Shown one piece after another: positions 45,661 through 56,468 of a stretch of DNA of 64,000 bases. The stretch spans positions 2,542,001 through 2,606,000 of the forward strand of contig JAFEKR010000001.1 in assembly GCA_019022495.1 (NCBI GenBank). The letters run 5' to 3'. The stretch is from Epichloe hybrida. Its lineage: Eukaryota; Ascomycota; Sordariomycetes; Hypocreales; Clavicipitaceae. Every line of letters begins with the position of its first letter. Within the stretch, counting starts at the first letter, position 1. The notes below the pieces were generated by a model. The model was not told the origin of the DNA. It worked only from the letters and a program-made list of their open reading frames with translations, and ran no database searches. The position numbers and the translations under genes are program-made.

Positions 45661-48189
45661 TTACGCAGACGGATCAGACTCGACCAGGCCGTCTTCCTCT
45701 CGGGGCGGCGGTGCCTCAACAGGCAATTCCACGTCCTTGACGGGGTGTAGCAGCATTGGCGGGATGCACATTCTTCCTTCCCCGCCACGCATACCACCTA
45801 CGCCTTCGCCGCTCTTGCTCTCGTCCACGTTCTGTTCAAAGTCTTCTCCTCCGTCGTTGTTCACCCTGAGACCGACCCATCTCTTGTACAGGTTGGGTGC
45901 GAAGCCAGAGTTGTAGAACCACGAGAGACCTTTGAGATTGTGCTCCCTGTCGCCAAAGATGCTCGTGCGCGAGCCGCCGCTGGAACCGTCCTTGCCGGCA
46001 TTGTATATCTGCGCCATGTAGTCTACGGGCCATCTGCGATCGACGTAGACTGGGTGAGGGGCGAAGACGGCCTTGTAGCCGTGCTGGAGGGCGACGGTGG
46101 CCGGCCACATTTCGGGAAAGGCGAATTGCTTCTTGTGGGCCGTCATTCTGTGCATCTTCATGAGAAGACGGCGGGACATTCTGGAAGTGGTGATGATGGC
46201 GGCGCGGCGGGGAGGGAGGGGCTGCGTGCGATTGTACCCCGTGATGTCGTCCTTGAGTATCCATGTAGTTCCCTCGGGGTCGAAGATGGGGTTCAGGGAA
46301 ATGTAGTCTGCCTCTTCGCCGACACCCCATTTGTACCTGTCTGCTTCGTAGGTGGTGGGCGGAACGGGGTCCTCCTCAGCTTCAAACCAGTCTTGTTCCT
46401 CCGAGGGACGGACAGGTCCCCAGACCATCTTGGAGGCTTTGGAGCCTGTTGCGTGGGGGGTCTTTTCGGCACCAGCCATCTTCTGCCACACATTGTCTGC
46501 CCCGACAGCGCCCATCTCGCTTTGCACGCGAGACATTTGGGAAAAGTCTTCCCAGGTGCCGTGGACGCTGGGGAAGTAGAAGCGCGAGTTTCGCTCCCAC
46601 AGACCCTTTCTAGGCTGTGCTTTGGACCATTCCTCGAGCTTGGTGACGAAATCATAGTAATGCCCTGTATAGCGAATGTCCATCTCCCATTGCCAAAAGT
46701 AGTCGTACTCTGGGTGTAGGTACGCGAAATGCTGCATGGCCATTGATAAGCCTCGGTATACGCCGTGGATAGGCAGGTCAGGACCACGAGTCCAGCGATC
46801 ATACATGCCCTGGTACAAGGCCAGCATCTGCGTCTCCGTCCAGAGGGTCACAAGACCCTGGAATTCCTTGGGCATGGTCTCATTGATGCGCTTCTCGTAG
46901 GCTTCACGGTCGGCCCAGATGGGGTGCTTGCCGTCCTCTTTGACTTGAACGAGAAGATGAATATCATATCGGCCTCCCGATGCCATGGACAGTTCCGCAA
47001 TCATGGAGCGAATGTTGGCAATGTCATCCTCGCGGAAGAGGTACTCGTCCCAGCACCTGACCACTACAGCCGTTCGTGCTGTAGTGCCGTGGCTGACAAT
47101 GCCGGGCTTGGCGCTCTTGGTGAAGGAAGAGCCACTGGAGCTGTTTGTGCTGTCTGCTCTTCTTGTCAAGATGCTTTCTGATTTGTACTCGCCAATGTAA
47201 AACCCGTGCGGTGACGGTGCTCTCGACGGCAAAGCCTTGTAACGGCCAGCATTCGCGTTGAAGCATCGATGCTGCACATCAGCCCAGTCGACCTGACGAT
47301 AATCTACCCTGGGAGTCGTCTCCCAGACAGAGTCGAAGCCTTCGTTCTCTCCGTGCTCGCCGGTGCTCAGGCCACCCATTCTGTTGGAGTATCCGAATCC
47401 GTAGGGGCCATATCGACCGTATCGTTCAAAGCATATCTCCTCGGGCAGCTTGAGCAATTCATATGAACCAGACACGTGTTGGGGAAACCCATGGGTACGA
47501 CCATTATAGTACCGCAGAGGTGGCACCTGGACTTTCCCAGCAGCATCAATGAAACATTCTTGGATATCCGACTCCACATTGGCAGCAGGATACTTTTCCC
47601 ACGACAAGCTGGATCGGGTATTTGTCTGAGAAGCTTCACTCCGAGCAGTCTTTCCGGAAGATGATGACTGCGCAGCAGGTTCATGGGGGTAAGATGGTTC
47701 GCTCTCATTAAAAGGCTTCAACGTTCTGATTCCACCATAGTACCGGTCCAAGAAGGGGAACTTCTCCCAGACGGGCGGCTGCGGCGCCGTCGTCTTGACT
47801 TGGCCGTTGGCTACTTTCCAGTTCTCCACTTGACTGGCGCGTACGAGGCTGAAGATCATGAGGAGGATGACGCAAACCACGCCAAAGACCACATATCGGG
47901 TGACCCTTGTCGGTAATTTGTAGGGATAGATTTTGGAAAATTTCTTGTGCTCGGGCGGCTGTGGCGATGGTTTTTTTTTCGGCAGGAGTAGTAACCCGCT
48001 GGGTGCAGAGCCAGATACGTTTCTTGAGCTATACAGCGATGAGGACTCTGAGTGATATGAGTCTTCGGACTCGTCATCTGAGTAGTCGTACTCGTCGTCT
48101 GAATATCTCTCCTTGGTAGGGCTGACTGGCGCTTGGTATAAGGGGAGGCGCTGCTCGCGGGACCGGAGGGGGTTGGAAAGAAGCCCCAT
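45661..48189 (-). CDS. DUF3405 single-pass membrane protein, putative Golgi enzyme
   Basis: Intronless, 842 aa. The topology looks type II: an acidic, Ser/Tyr-rich cytosolic start (about 1-95, with YSDDEYDYSDDESED), one membrane span (about 97-116, RYVVFGVVCVILLMIFSLV), then a large lumenal part. The lumenal region has the features of DUF3405: AVVVRCWDEYLFREDD, LLVQVKEDGKHPIW, PEYDYFWQWEMDIRYTGHYY and KGLWERNSRFYFPSVHG. The ExD in YFWQWEMDIRYTG is reminiscent of nucleotide-sugar-binding DxD motifs. DUF3405 proteins are fungal and biochemically uncharacterised; a glycosyltransferase-like Golgi role is an inference from topology and this motif. Confidence 0.85.
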   Translation of the reverse strand: MGLLSNPLRSREQRLPLYQAPVSPTKERYSDDEYDYSDDESEDSYHSESSSLYSSRNVSGSAPSGLLLLPKKKPSPQPPEHKKFSKIYPYKLPTRVTRYVVFGVVCVILLMIFSLVRASQVENWKVANGQVKTTAPQPPVWEKFPFLDRYYGGIRTLKPFNESEPSYPHEPAAQSSSSGKTARSEASQTNTRSSLSWEKYPAANVESDIQECFIDAAGKVQVPPLRYYNGRTHGFPQHVSGSYELLKLPEEICFERYGRYGPYGFGYSNRMGGLSTGEHGENEGFDSVWETTPRVDYRQVDWADVQHRCFNANAGRYKALPSRAPSPHGFYIGEYKSESILTRRADSTNSSSGSSFTKSAKPGIVSHGTTARTAVVVRCWDEYLFREDDIANIRSMIAELSMASGGRYDIHLLVQVKEDGKHPIWADREAYEKRINETMPKEFQGLVTLWTETQMLALYQGMYDRWTRGPDLPIHGVYRGLSMAMQHFAYLHPEYDYFWQWEMDIRYTGHYYDFVTKLEEWSKAQPRKGLWERNSRFYFPSVHGTWEDFSQMSRVQSEMGAVGADNVWQKMAGAEKTPHATGSKASKMVWGPVRPSEEQDWFEAEEDPVPPTTYEADRYKWGVGEEADYISLNPIFDPEGTTWILKDDITGYNRTQPLPPRRAAIITTSRMSRRLLMKMHRMTAHKKQFAFPEMWPATVALQHGYKAVFAPHPVYVDRRWPVDYMAQIYNAGKDGSSGGSRTSIFGDREHNLKGLSWFYNSGFAPNLYKRWVGLRVNNDGGEDFEQNVDESKSGEGVGGMRGGEGRMCIPPMLLHPVKDVELPVEAPPPREEDGLVESDPSA

Positions 48190-49196
48190 CGTGGCGAGCG
48201 CTCGAACACAACAGAACCCTTTGTTTTCCAGTTAGGTGGTCGTGACTCGTGGATATCGTTAGGATGGTAGGGGTTAGATGTTCGGGGCCCAATGTTCGAG
48301 TACGTACCTTGTGAGTGGTCTATGATGTTGAATAAAGAAATGTCTCAACGATTCAGACAAGTGGCTCGCAAGGTATGCGGCAGGTGAAGGCGAATGGACT
48401 GACGGCTACCGTCTTGACCACTTGTGGATGCGTACGTTGGAATCTTCACCTCGACAATGTCCAGTCCAGCAGATGAGGTCCGAAACGAATGGGGTTGGGT
48501 CTCGAAGATTGCAGTTCATGAACAGTTCTATTTGGTCTAGTCTGGGTTCGCATAAGCGATTAAGTCATGGTGTTTTCGCAGGGGAGGAAATGTGGTTGCC
48601 CAGCAACGGCCAGTGACAAGCCTCGGAAATAACTACTTGGGAACAACTTGGGAACAACTTGGGCAAGATACAATGGACCCGTCTCTTTGTTCCCTGTATT
48701 CTCGACCCGAGGCTTCCCGCTCCCTACTATCAGCGTTGAACACGTCAGATATTGAAGATTGATTGGCGCCCATCGGTTTGTGGAGGGAAGGGACAAGAAA
48801 GCGTATTACTAAATCATCCCAATGGTCGACCGCACCACACACTGGATGCACCCTCCAGCTCTCCCCCCTCGCCACCCCGATGTTTCCGAGTGGCTGTTCG
48901 CCAAGTCATGTCAAGCAAAGATGCAGCGCTGGTTGGGTCAGCATGGCAAGGACGGAGTACGTGGCTGGGAGTCCTGGGACCAGGCCGTTTTATCAGAGGA
49001 GAAGCTCAGAGCGCATGAATGATGAATGGGGGATAGACGGTGATGCACCTCACGACTCACCAAGTCGTTGTATCTTGTCGTCTTCCCCCGGCATCTTGGT
49101 TCTCGGTTTTCGACATGTACATCTCGTCCATTGGGACTCGTAGGTATCTCGTCAAAAATCACCACTACTTACTTTACTCTCAAGATTATTCCCATA
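48190..49196. other. Divergent upstream region, one unassigned small frame
   Basis: About 1 kb between divergent genes. A 66-codon plus-strand frame (48822-49022) has balanced, Trp-rich composition but no recognised family and no conservation evidence, so it is not called. GAACAACTTGG is repeated near 48640-48662. Confidence 0.45.
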
Positions 49197-50213
49197 ATGT
49201 CCGTCACACTCGCATCGACTACCACCAACAACAGCACCACCACAAGTCGCCTTCCCTCCCCCGCCCCCATCGACCACGACGACGACGAAGTGAATCCCCT
49301 TCAACCGCCCACGTCCTCGCTCCCCTGCGGCCTGCGTCCTCAAAAGTCGATATCCATCACGCTCACGGGCCCCAGCATATTCACCGTATCTGCCACCCTC
49401 CTCCTCTCGATCCACTATCTCGGCTCCCGTCTCACAGAATGTCTCGTCCTTGTCGCCCCTCTGGTCGTCCTACTGCGTAATGACTACGAAAACTTTCTCA
49501 ACCTCGGGCCGGGAGGCACACCGTCCACCGTCTACGGGTATCTCCAGATCTCTTGGTGGCGCCTCTGGGCTCTTCGCGACCCCTTCACTGCCCCTGTGGT
49601 GCTTTCGTCCTCGCAGATCGGCGGGATCCTGCAGAAGCAGGGCCTGCCGTACAGATCAGGTCCGAGGCCCATCGTGGCAGGCATTGCGCCGCAGAGACAG
49701 CTCGATCAGCATGGGTCGAGACACAGCTATCAGATGCTGCGGCGGGCAATGGTCAAGCTTGGGACGAGGAGTCCTCTCAGGTTTGGCACGGAGAGATCTT
49801 GTGTGGAGAAACACGGGCTGGCATTGTTTGCGAAGTATGCCCTGAGAACAAACTGCCAGGGCGAGATTGTGCATGTTCACGATTCCGATCACTCGATGCA
49901 CATGTGCTTGCACCCGGATGATATAAAAGTGGTTTTGAGCAAGGGATGGGGTCAGAGGCACCCTTTGGCCAGGAACGGGTGGGTGTTGCAGATGCCAGTC
50001 TCGCCTGACTTTGTCATGATATACGCTCCTCGATGTAAGTTATCTTTTCTCGTCCCCCCCCCCGGTTCTCTCTTGTTGATTTTGTCATGTTTGCACGCAC
50101 TGGTTAACTTTCTGACCAAAGACACCACAGATGAACAAGAGCTGCAAATCGTATACAGAATCATCGAGGCCGCTATCTGGTATACATCTGAGGAAAAGGT
50201 CTCGCTTTCGTAG
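49197..50213 (+). CDS. Fungal luciferase-like-domain (DUF5519-type) protein
   Basis: Two exons, join(49197..50034, 50131..50213), predict 306 aa. A hydrophobic stretch (about 60-95, GPSIFTVSATLLLSIHYLG then CLVLVAPLVVLL) suggests an N-terminal membrane anchor. The C-terminal half fits the fungal 'luciferase domain' family, with EIVHVHDSDHSMHMCLHPDD, VLSKGWGQRHPLA and FVMIYAPR followed by a helix IVYRIIEAAIWYTS. Despite the name, light production is not implied; the domain also occurs in plain hypothetical proteins. The 96-nt intron lacks an in-frame stop, so an unspliced reading is open. Splicing is preferred because the intron has a GTAAGT donor and a CTGAC branch 15 nt before CAG. An upstream AG (about 50120) is a less likely alternative acceptor. 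Confidence 0.75.
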   Translation: MSVTLASTTTNNSTTTSRLPSPAPIDHDDDEVNPLQPPTSSLPCGLRPQKSISITLTGPSIFTVSATLLLSIHYLGSRLTECLVLVAPLVVLLRNDYENFLNLGPGGTPSTVYGYLQISWWRLWALRDPFTAPVVLSSSQIGGILQKQGLPYRSGPRPIVAGIAPQRQLDQHGSRHSYQMLRRAMVKLGTRSPLRFGTERSCVEKHGLALFAKYALRTNCQGEIVHVHDSDHSMHMCLHPDDIKVVLSKGWGQRHPLARNGWVLQMPVSPDFVMIYAPRCKLSFLVPPPGSLLLILSCLHALVNFLTKDTTDEQELQIVYRIIEAAIWYTSEEKVSLS

Positions 50214-50402
50214 GCCTGTGGTGTATATCGCCATTGTTGTGCTTTCTGTTTCCTACAACGCCGGCGTCGGTAAGCATGGTGGTTCGGGCAGAAGGCTACG
50301 ACGTGTTATGGGCACTCACTGTATCTGTTCATTCTGACACTCAATAGTACTGCTAGTACATTGGATTCATAATGATCTATAGTCCCTTGTTTAGAACTCC
50401 AA

Positions 50403-51635
50403 CTAATCTGAATCAACATCATTACCAATGTCTTTATCGGACTTTTTGAATTTTTCCTTCCCTGTCTTGAGGGATGCCTGTACGACTCGTCCGTCAAAGC
50501 TGCGTCCATGCATGAGTTGTATGCACGCTGCAGCCGACTCGGTGTCTTTAAACCTCACAGACACGATACCATCCGGCTCTTCGTCGAACAAAACCACGCT
50601 CGTCACCGTACCCAGCTTTGCGCACTCGTCTCGGATGTCTTCCTTGATCTCCAGCAAAGCAGCCGGGTCCTCTTCCAGCTCCTCCAACGTGAACATGTGC
50701 CGCAGGATAACCGTCTTGTCCCTTTTGGAGTTTGATTGCACCACGGCAGGATACGGACCGTCGTCGTCCCAGTCAGCAAGCTTCGCATCCAACTTTTGCG
50801 TCTTCCTGATAACCTTTTGTCGGTCCCGGTCATTCCTCTGTCGCTTGTCGTTCTGCTGGCCGTTGCCATTGTTCCCTCGAGCAGCGGCGGCTGCGGCCGG
50901 GGCTCCATCCTTGTCGTACTGCGTCTTCTTGTAACTTGAGTCTGCCACTTGTACTCGTATCCTGCCTTGACTTGTCCCACTGGGAGTCAAGCGAAAGTCT
51001 GTGTCGTCCAGTAACATGATGGCCATCTCGACACTCTGCGGCTTGAAGAAGACGATGAGCGCGTCGCCTTTGAAATTGCCGGACTCATCTGAATAGAGCT
51101 TGATTCTCGGTGCACCGCTATCGATTTCTTCCGCAACGACACCTGCCTTGCGTGAAAACAAGTCGTGGACTTCGGCTACTGTTGCATCGGGAGGTAGACC
51201 CGTCACGTAGACGGCCGTGTTTTGCTTCGGCTGAGGGGGTGGTGGTGCCTTTCTCTTCTTACCAGGCCTTGATGACTTGATTGTTTGTTTGTTAGCTCTC
51301 GAAACGCATATGCGTGTGCCGTTGTCCGACGACGTTTCCTGAACCTGCGAGCCGGGGGGTTAATAAGTTTTGCTCACCTCTGTTCCATTTTCCGCGTCGC
51401 CTGTGCCGCCGCCCTGGGAGTCTCGATGAGAGAATTCTTGTCCCGGTTCCGCATGCTGCGCTATGTCGTCATCCAGAGGCTCCTCCTCGGCAAGAACCCA
51501 TCGCTTCCACTCCGTATCGAATTCGTACTCTGTGCCGTCATCATGGACGGCGATGAACTTGTTGTCGAGTCGGGAGAACGATATGCGCTCGTCGGCGTCG
51601 AACTCTTGAACGTCGGTGGGAAACGTCAGGTCCAT
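50403..51635 (-). CDS. CUS2: U2 snRNP-associated splicing factor, Cus2/Tat-SF1 type
   Basis: RNA-binding protein that helps U2 snRNA fold and binds SF3b; Prp5 acts to remove it. Two exons, complement(50403..51275, 51378..51635), predict 376 aa. The N-terminus (MDLTFPTDVQEFDADERISF, then IAVHDDGTEYEFDTEWKRW) has the repeated aromatic/acid motif typical of Tat-SF1 homologues. RRM1 follows (AVYVTGLPPDATVAEVHDLF..), then an Ala-rich linker, and a C-terminal UHM-like RRM (TVILRHMFTLEELEEDPAAL, VTSVVLFDEEPDGIVSVRF, GRSFDGRVVQASL). The intron was placed at 51276-51377 (102 nt, GCTAAC branch, ATCAAG end), because the nearest earlier acceptor would leave an intron of only 33 nt. An in-frame ATG at 51665 could add ten residues. 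Confidence 0.85.
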
Positions 51636-51665
51636 TGTTTTGTGCGCAGTGATTTCCCTGCGCAT

Positions 51666-52208
51666 GCGCAGCTGACGGTGGTTGTGCGCGAGAAATCGAG
51701 AGATCGAGAAAACAAATCAACGCGCCTGCGCGATGCCGACAAAGTAAATGTTTTGTTTCCACAAGTTCAGACCCCATCCATGCATAACATGTGTATGCAT
51801 GACTGACGCTTGACTGACTGGTTGGCGTGGGGCAACAACGGAACGGCACAGGGGCAACAACGGAACGGCACAGGGGCAACAACGGAACGGCACAGGGACA
51901 ACCCACGGGGCAATCCGAGTGACTTCGTACATCTACGGATTATCTGTACACCGTATGTTGCATGTTGTATGATTTCGACCTACCCTGGTAAGTCACTGGC
52001 AGCTACTTTGCAGAAGTAGATAGGATTGAGAATCTACACGTAAACCTGACAAATAGGCTCCGAATGGGTCTTAGTCATCGGGGAATCAATCCAAGAACGG
52101 ACTGGGGCTGCTCAAAGTGGCCATCCGTATCCATGGTGAATTAGCATATTTTTCATTATGCCATTCATGAGCGCCCAGTGTCACCTATCGTACCGAAAAG
52201 CTACTTCT
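51666..52208. other. Intergenic with three copies of a 22-bp tandem repeat
   Basis: Upstream of the Cus2-like gene. Three exact 22-bp units (starting GGGGCAACAACGGAACGG) occupy 51829-51894, with a decayed fourth start. Otherwise featureless. Confidence 0.6.
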
Positions 52209-53741
52209 CTACTTATTACCTTCCTTTACAGTCTTCTTGACGCCATCAACAAAAGCCTTGACCGCCTGACCGCCTCCCAATGGCATCTGTCCACCTACCA
52301 TGTAGCCGCCATTCTCAACTCTGATACCCAATGCATCCGCAACTCCAGGCAGGCCGCCGTCGCGAAGGGCCATGGTAAGCGTCCCCAACGCCTGACTGAA
52401 CTGTGGGCTGCGGATGACTTTTTTCAGCAAGCTTCGTTTGGCCTCCACTGAAAGTGAGGCCTTGGCGGCCTCGATGGCTGCTGCAGATGGTTCCTTTTGA
52501 CTCTCCTCCGCAACTACTGAACTGGCGGAGAGCACGACGACCGCCGGAGGTAAGAAACTTAGCAGGGTGTCGAGGTACTCGACTGACGCACTGTCAATCA
52601 TTGGAACCGTAATCGATGTCGGCAGGAGATGGTTGAGGTGAGGGTATGGTACATCCGCTTGTTGTTGCTGCTGTTGCGCTCCTGAAAGTCCCTGGTGACC
52701 TCTCAATGAATCCAAGAGATTTCGCACGGCTGCTGCAGCGTCCGGTGCTGATGAGGAAGCTCTATCGGCCAGTCAGCTTCAGGTCACGATGTATTCCGGT
52801 AAACCAGCGCATGTGATGTGTCATTTCTTAAATCTTCATCCGCGAAACATGCGGAATCTAATACTAATACAGTCATAAAACCAAATTGAAAAAAAGCCTT
52901 CCCAATGCCCATTTCATTTCATTTTGACACCGTGTTTTCCGGGGAATATCGTCACGCAATGGGGAATGACCTACGCTCTGGCACCATCAGCACCACCCTC
53001 TCTCGCTCCTTCGCCCTCTTCTCTGACGTCTCCTCCCGTGGCATCGGGACCGGCCCCGCCACTCCCACTCCCCCCATGAGCATGCGAGCCTCGGTGGCCT
53101 CCAACGTCTTCCATTGTTTCGTCGTCGTCATCGTCGTCGTGTCGGTCACCCGCGTTTCTTACTGTAGCCAACTCTGACATAACATTGACTTCTTCACCTT
53201 GAAGAAGCTTATTGACCACTTCGCCAATCTTGCGATCTCTAGGACTAAACCAACTGGGGTCTCCATTGCGGCTTTGGGGTTTCGACTGCAGCCAGAAGAA
53301 GTAACGCTGAGACGAGGACGCAAACTTAAGAACGAATATGCGACCGTTTGTTTTCGTTTTAGACTGTGAAGAGTCAGGTTCGTAGGGGACGAAGCTGCCG
53401 TCGGTTGGCACCATGACCAGGTCAAGTTCTGCATCATCCAGAGATTGGTCACGCTTGCGCCAGCAGAAATGTATCAGATCTGGTTTCGTTAGTACTCGGT
53501 GGGGGACAGTTCCTCCCAATATCATCGAACATACCATCTTCAGAGTACAGGTACAAGTAGCCAGGCTGCGGTTGAGGCTTGACCTTGAGGGGTCGTGAGG
53601 TGGCGTCCTGTGAACATTGTGAGCATCGTGAGCAAAGTGACCAGCGAGACCCAAGCAGGCCACTGTATGATCCTGGGAGCAATATCTTACGCCGATTTCA
53701 CATTGACCAGCCTTGAAAGTAATTATGGGAGCGATAGGCAT
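52209..53741 (-). CDS. RPN13: Proteasome ubiquitin receptor Rpn13
   Basis: Subunit of the 19S regulatory particle that binds ubiquitin chains and, in many species, the deubiquitinase Uch37. Four exons, complement(52209..52761, 52975..53479, 53535..53607, 53691..53741), predict 393 aa. The N-terminal PRU domain is complete: MPIAPIITFKAGQCE, then SRPLKVKPQPQPGYLYLYSE, DDLIHFCWRKR and GRIFVLKFASSSQRYFFWLQ. The middle is low-complexity (DDDDDD, Gly-rich). The C-terminal DEUBAD-like region (about 240-375) includes LLPTSITVPMIDSASVEYLD, LLSFLPPAVVVL, LLKKVIRSPQFSQALGTLTM and GVADALGIRVENGGYMVG. So the protein is a long, ADRM1-like Rpn13, unlike the short yeast form that lacks DEUBAD. Introns are 83, 55 and 213 nt. 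Confidence 0.9.
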
Positions 53742-55588
53742 ATTGGCTTGTTTTCTACAGGGACTCCTGTTCAGCCAGTAGTGGGAAAGCGGCTGTGATG
53801 TGGACAGTGAAACATGAAACAAGAGAGCAGATGGAGCTTGGGGCGTGACGAGCTGTTGACGAAAGAGGTCCACCGGTCCGACCCTTCTCCGATTATCTGC
53901 CCAGGTTTGATGGATCCACCGCTAAATTCTAGCTGGGGCGCCGCAGAATATAAATTTTCATTTCCATTTTCACTTTATTTGAACTTGCTTCTTCGTCCCT
54001 TGCTACACCACCTCCTCACCAGAATATTTCTGCGGCACAGCACTGCCAGAGAGCAGGAAGCGCCATGCATGCTTCATGCAATATACGTCTTTAACTTGGA
54101 CGCGGGCCTTTCAGTTAATGCCCACTGGGATCAACAGCTTCATGTCTGCCCATGAACCTCGAAGCGTAAGTCCAGCTCTGATTTGGTGAAACGAGTCTCT
54201 ACCCCCCCCCTTCTGGTAGTGAGCCAGGACTTTCATGATGAGAACCACTGGTCCGTGTTTCGGAGGCGGACTCAAGACCCGTCGATTGACGAAACAACAA
54301 GCATTTATGCATCTCTGATCACAGTCCTTTGCCTGCTTTTTCCTTACTGCCTCAAAAGCTTGCCCAGAGACGATGGCTAACAAGCATAACAGTATTTCAG
54401 AGACGTACATCCGAAAGCCGTTCGACTATCTGCCTCTCTTCATCTGGATATTGCCCAGGCGTGAATAATTGGCACTGGTCAAGTTCACAAAACTTTTACA
54501 TGTCGTTGTCAAATCTGGCTACGTGACTCTCCGTAGATCCGTACATTTAATTCGTCACCAGCAATCCCCCTTCCCTCCCCTTAAAAGGCCTTTGCCCGAA
54601 TTGCCCAGGATCACATGCGTGTTTGCATTTTCGCCCATCATTTGCTGCGCCTCGTAGCCACTGTGGTCAGCCACATGGAGCCTCGACCTGGAAGCACCAG
54701 ACTCTGTATGCTCCGCCGAAGACTCCAGATGTCAGCTCTGCCAAATCCCGTATGTTCATGGAGTAGGCAAAGCCTTGACTGCCACGAGCACTTTTGCGGA
54801 GGACGACCCACGCTGCACTGATTTATCGTGAGAAATGAACTACAAAGAGCAATGCAGCTACCGTACTGCCATAATCAACCCAACCCGGGGTGTTTGTCTC
54901 GAGGCTCAAGAGCTTGTTTGATGACCTACAGTGGAAGCAAAATGAGACAACGCAGACGGTGCCGCGGGCCAAAATATGAGGAGCTTCCGAGTCCCGGGTA
55001 GGTATTATCAAGTTGGGACCGGAGAGGAACAGCAACCTTCGCTGCCGTGGAACGGAATGAAATAGAGGGGGAAAGGAAACATCAGATACGATACGATACA
55101 AGCGTGAACACATACCGAGCAAGCAAGGTCGTTCAACATTGCAACTCTCCTCCCGCCGCAACAGCCCTCACCACAGACCCCAAGTCAGGGGCCAGGGCCA
55201 GGGAGAAAAGGATCTGGACCTAGTATAATAAGCATGTGATTGAATCCTCCGTTTACTCGCCAACAACAAACCGCACGGCGAGCGTGAAATAAAGGCAAAT
55301 CTCATTGAGAAAAAACCACCCCAATGCAAAATCACGTGAAAACAAACAAACCAACCGAATACCCACACAGCCGCAAACACCGCCACCAACCATCACGACA
55401 AATGCCCCCCATCTTCCTCCCTTCCAACACCTCATCCACACAACCAACGCACCATCGACCCTGAGACTTGAACAAACCCCCACGACATCGGGCCCCCCAT
55501 CCCAGCCGCTGCGCTCACCACTCCAACCGCCCCCTCTCCAACCGAAGCAAACTATATATACATAAAAACCCAACCAAAAAAAAAAAAC
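53742..55588. other. Intergenic, no gene seen
   Basis: About 1.8 kb between divergent RPN13 and the small membrane-linked gene. Frames on both strands are short and show no family features. A strongly C/A-rich stretch (about 55305-55560) directly precedes the next gene's start. Confidence 0.5.
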
Positions 55589-56056
55589 ATGGGCAACATC
55601 TGCGGGAAAGAAGAGTCGGAAACCCAAACGCCCAGCCGCGTGCTCGGCTCCGCGCCGCCATCCCAGCGCAAGGCCTCCGTCCCATCCCCCAGGAAGGTCG
55701 GCGGCCCGCCGAGGACGCTGGGCGGCGCACCGGCCGAAGCCTCCGCCGACGCGCGGAGCAAAGCCGCCGAGGCAGCGCAGGTAAGAAGACTGCCAAAAGC
55801 TCTGCCACAATGCGTCAGAGAACCAGAAGGCGGGGGAAGCTCCAATGGGACAAAATGCATGTCACGTTCTGGTACTAACGACAGGAGGGTTTTGTAGGCC
55901 CGCGCAAAGGCATCCAATCAACCGGGCGGGAAGCTACAGACGCAACTGTCCGCGCAGAAAAGACAGTCCCGGAACGATACCCTGAAGGCTCTTAGTGCAG
56001 AGGAGCAGAGAGCGCGAGAGATTGCGCAGAATGAGGACTCGAGGACGTACGACTAG
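55589..56056 (+). CDS. Small basic protein with N-terminal MGxxC lipidation signal
   Basis: Two exons, join(55589..55780, 55898..56056), predict 116 aa. The start MGNICGKEESETQ has Gly2 and Cys5, a strong N-myristoylation/palmitoylation type signal, so it is probably attached to the cytosolic side of a membrane. The middle is Ser/Pro/Arg-rich, then Ala-rich. The C-terminal half (ARAKASNQPGGKLQTQLSAQ, TLKALSAEEQRAREIAQNED) is probably helical. The 117-nt intron has a TACTAAC branch and TAG acceptor, and the junction reads AEAAQ|ARAKAS. Several A bases precede the ATG, a good fungal context. No family was recognised; a conserved fungal hypothetical is likely. Confidence 0.75.
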
Positions 56057-56468
56057 GGGGGGTTTAAACTACGCACCGAGGCGCGAACGCACGTACAAAC
56101 GAACGGTACGGTACCATGGATATGAAGAAGAGGAGGGGTCCATTTCAATAGCAGTCGAGCGTTTCTATATATCCCTTGCCAGAAGCGGTTCTTGTATTTT
56201 GCCATATTTTAACTATATGTATATATTTTTTACTGGAAAAAGGACAAACAACGCTGTTGTATTTCCACTACTCAGCGTGGTCAGGCGTTCCCGTCATTAA
56301 CCGGAGTCGGAACCCTCTTTACTCGTCCATTTTGAACACGGATTTGAATATGACCACTAGGAGATGCACAAACATGGGGAGAGAAAGAAAAAAAAAGAAA
56401 AGAAAAAACTACACACCATGCAGATTCCCTCGCTCCTTGCCAGATTTTCAGAGACCAGCGTGTATCCT
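56057..56468. other. Convergent 3' flanks, no gene seen
   Basis: Between the small lipidated-protein gene and the stop of PRP5. A-rich near 56385-56410. No gene. Confidence 0.5.

Noticed and set aside
48822..49022. A 66-codon frame with balanced composition
   Set aside because: Protein-like, but without similarity, conservation or transcript evidence it cannot be called.
51345..51377. A 33-nt GT..AG intron in the Cus2-like gene
   Set aside because: Too short for a fungal spliceosomal intron and lacks a good branch site; the 102-nt version with GCTAAC is preferred.
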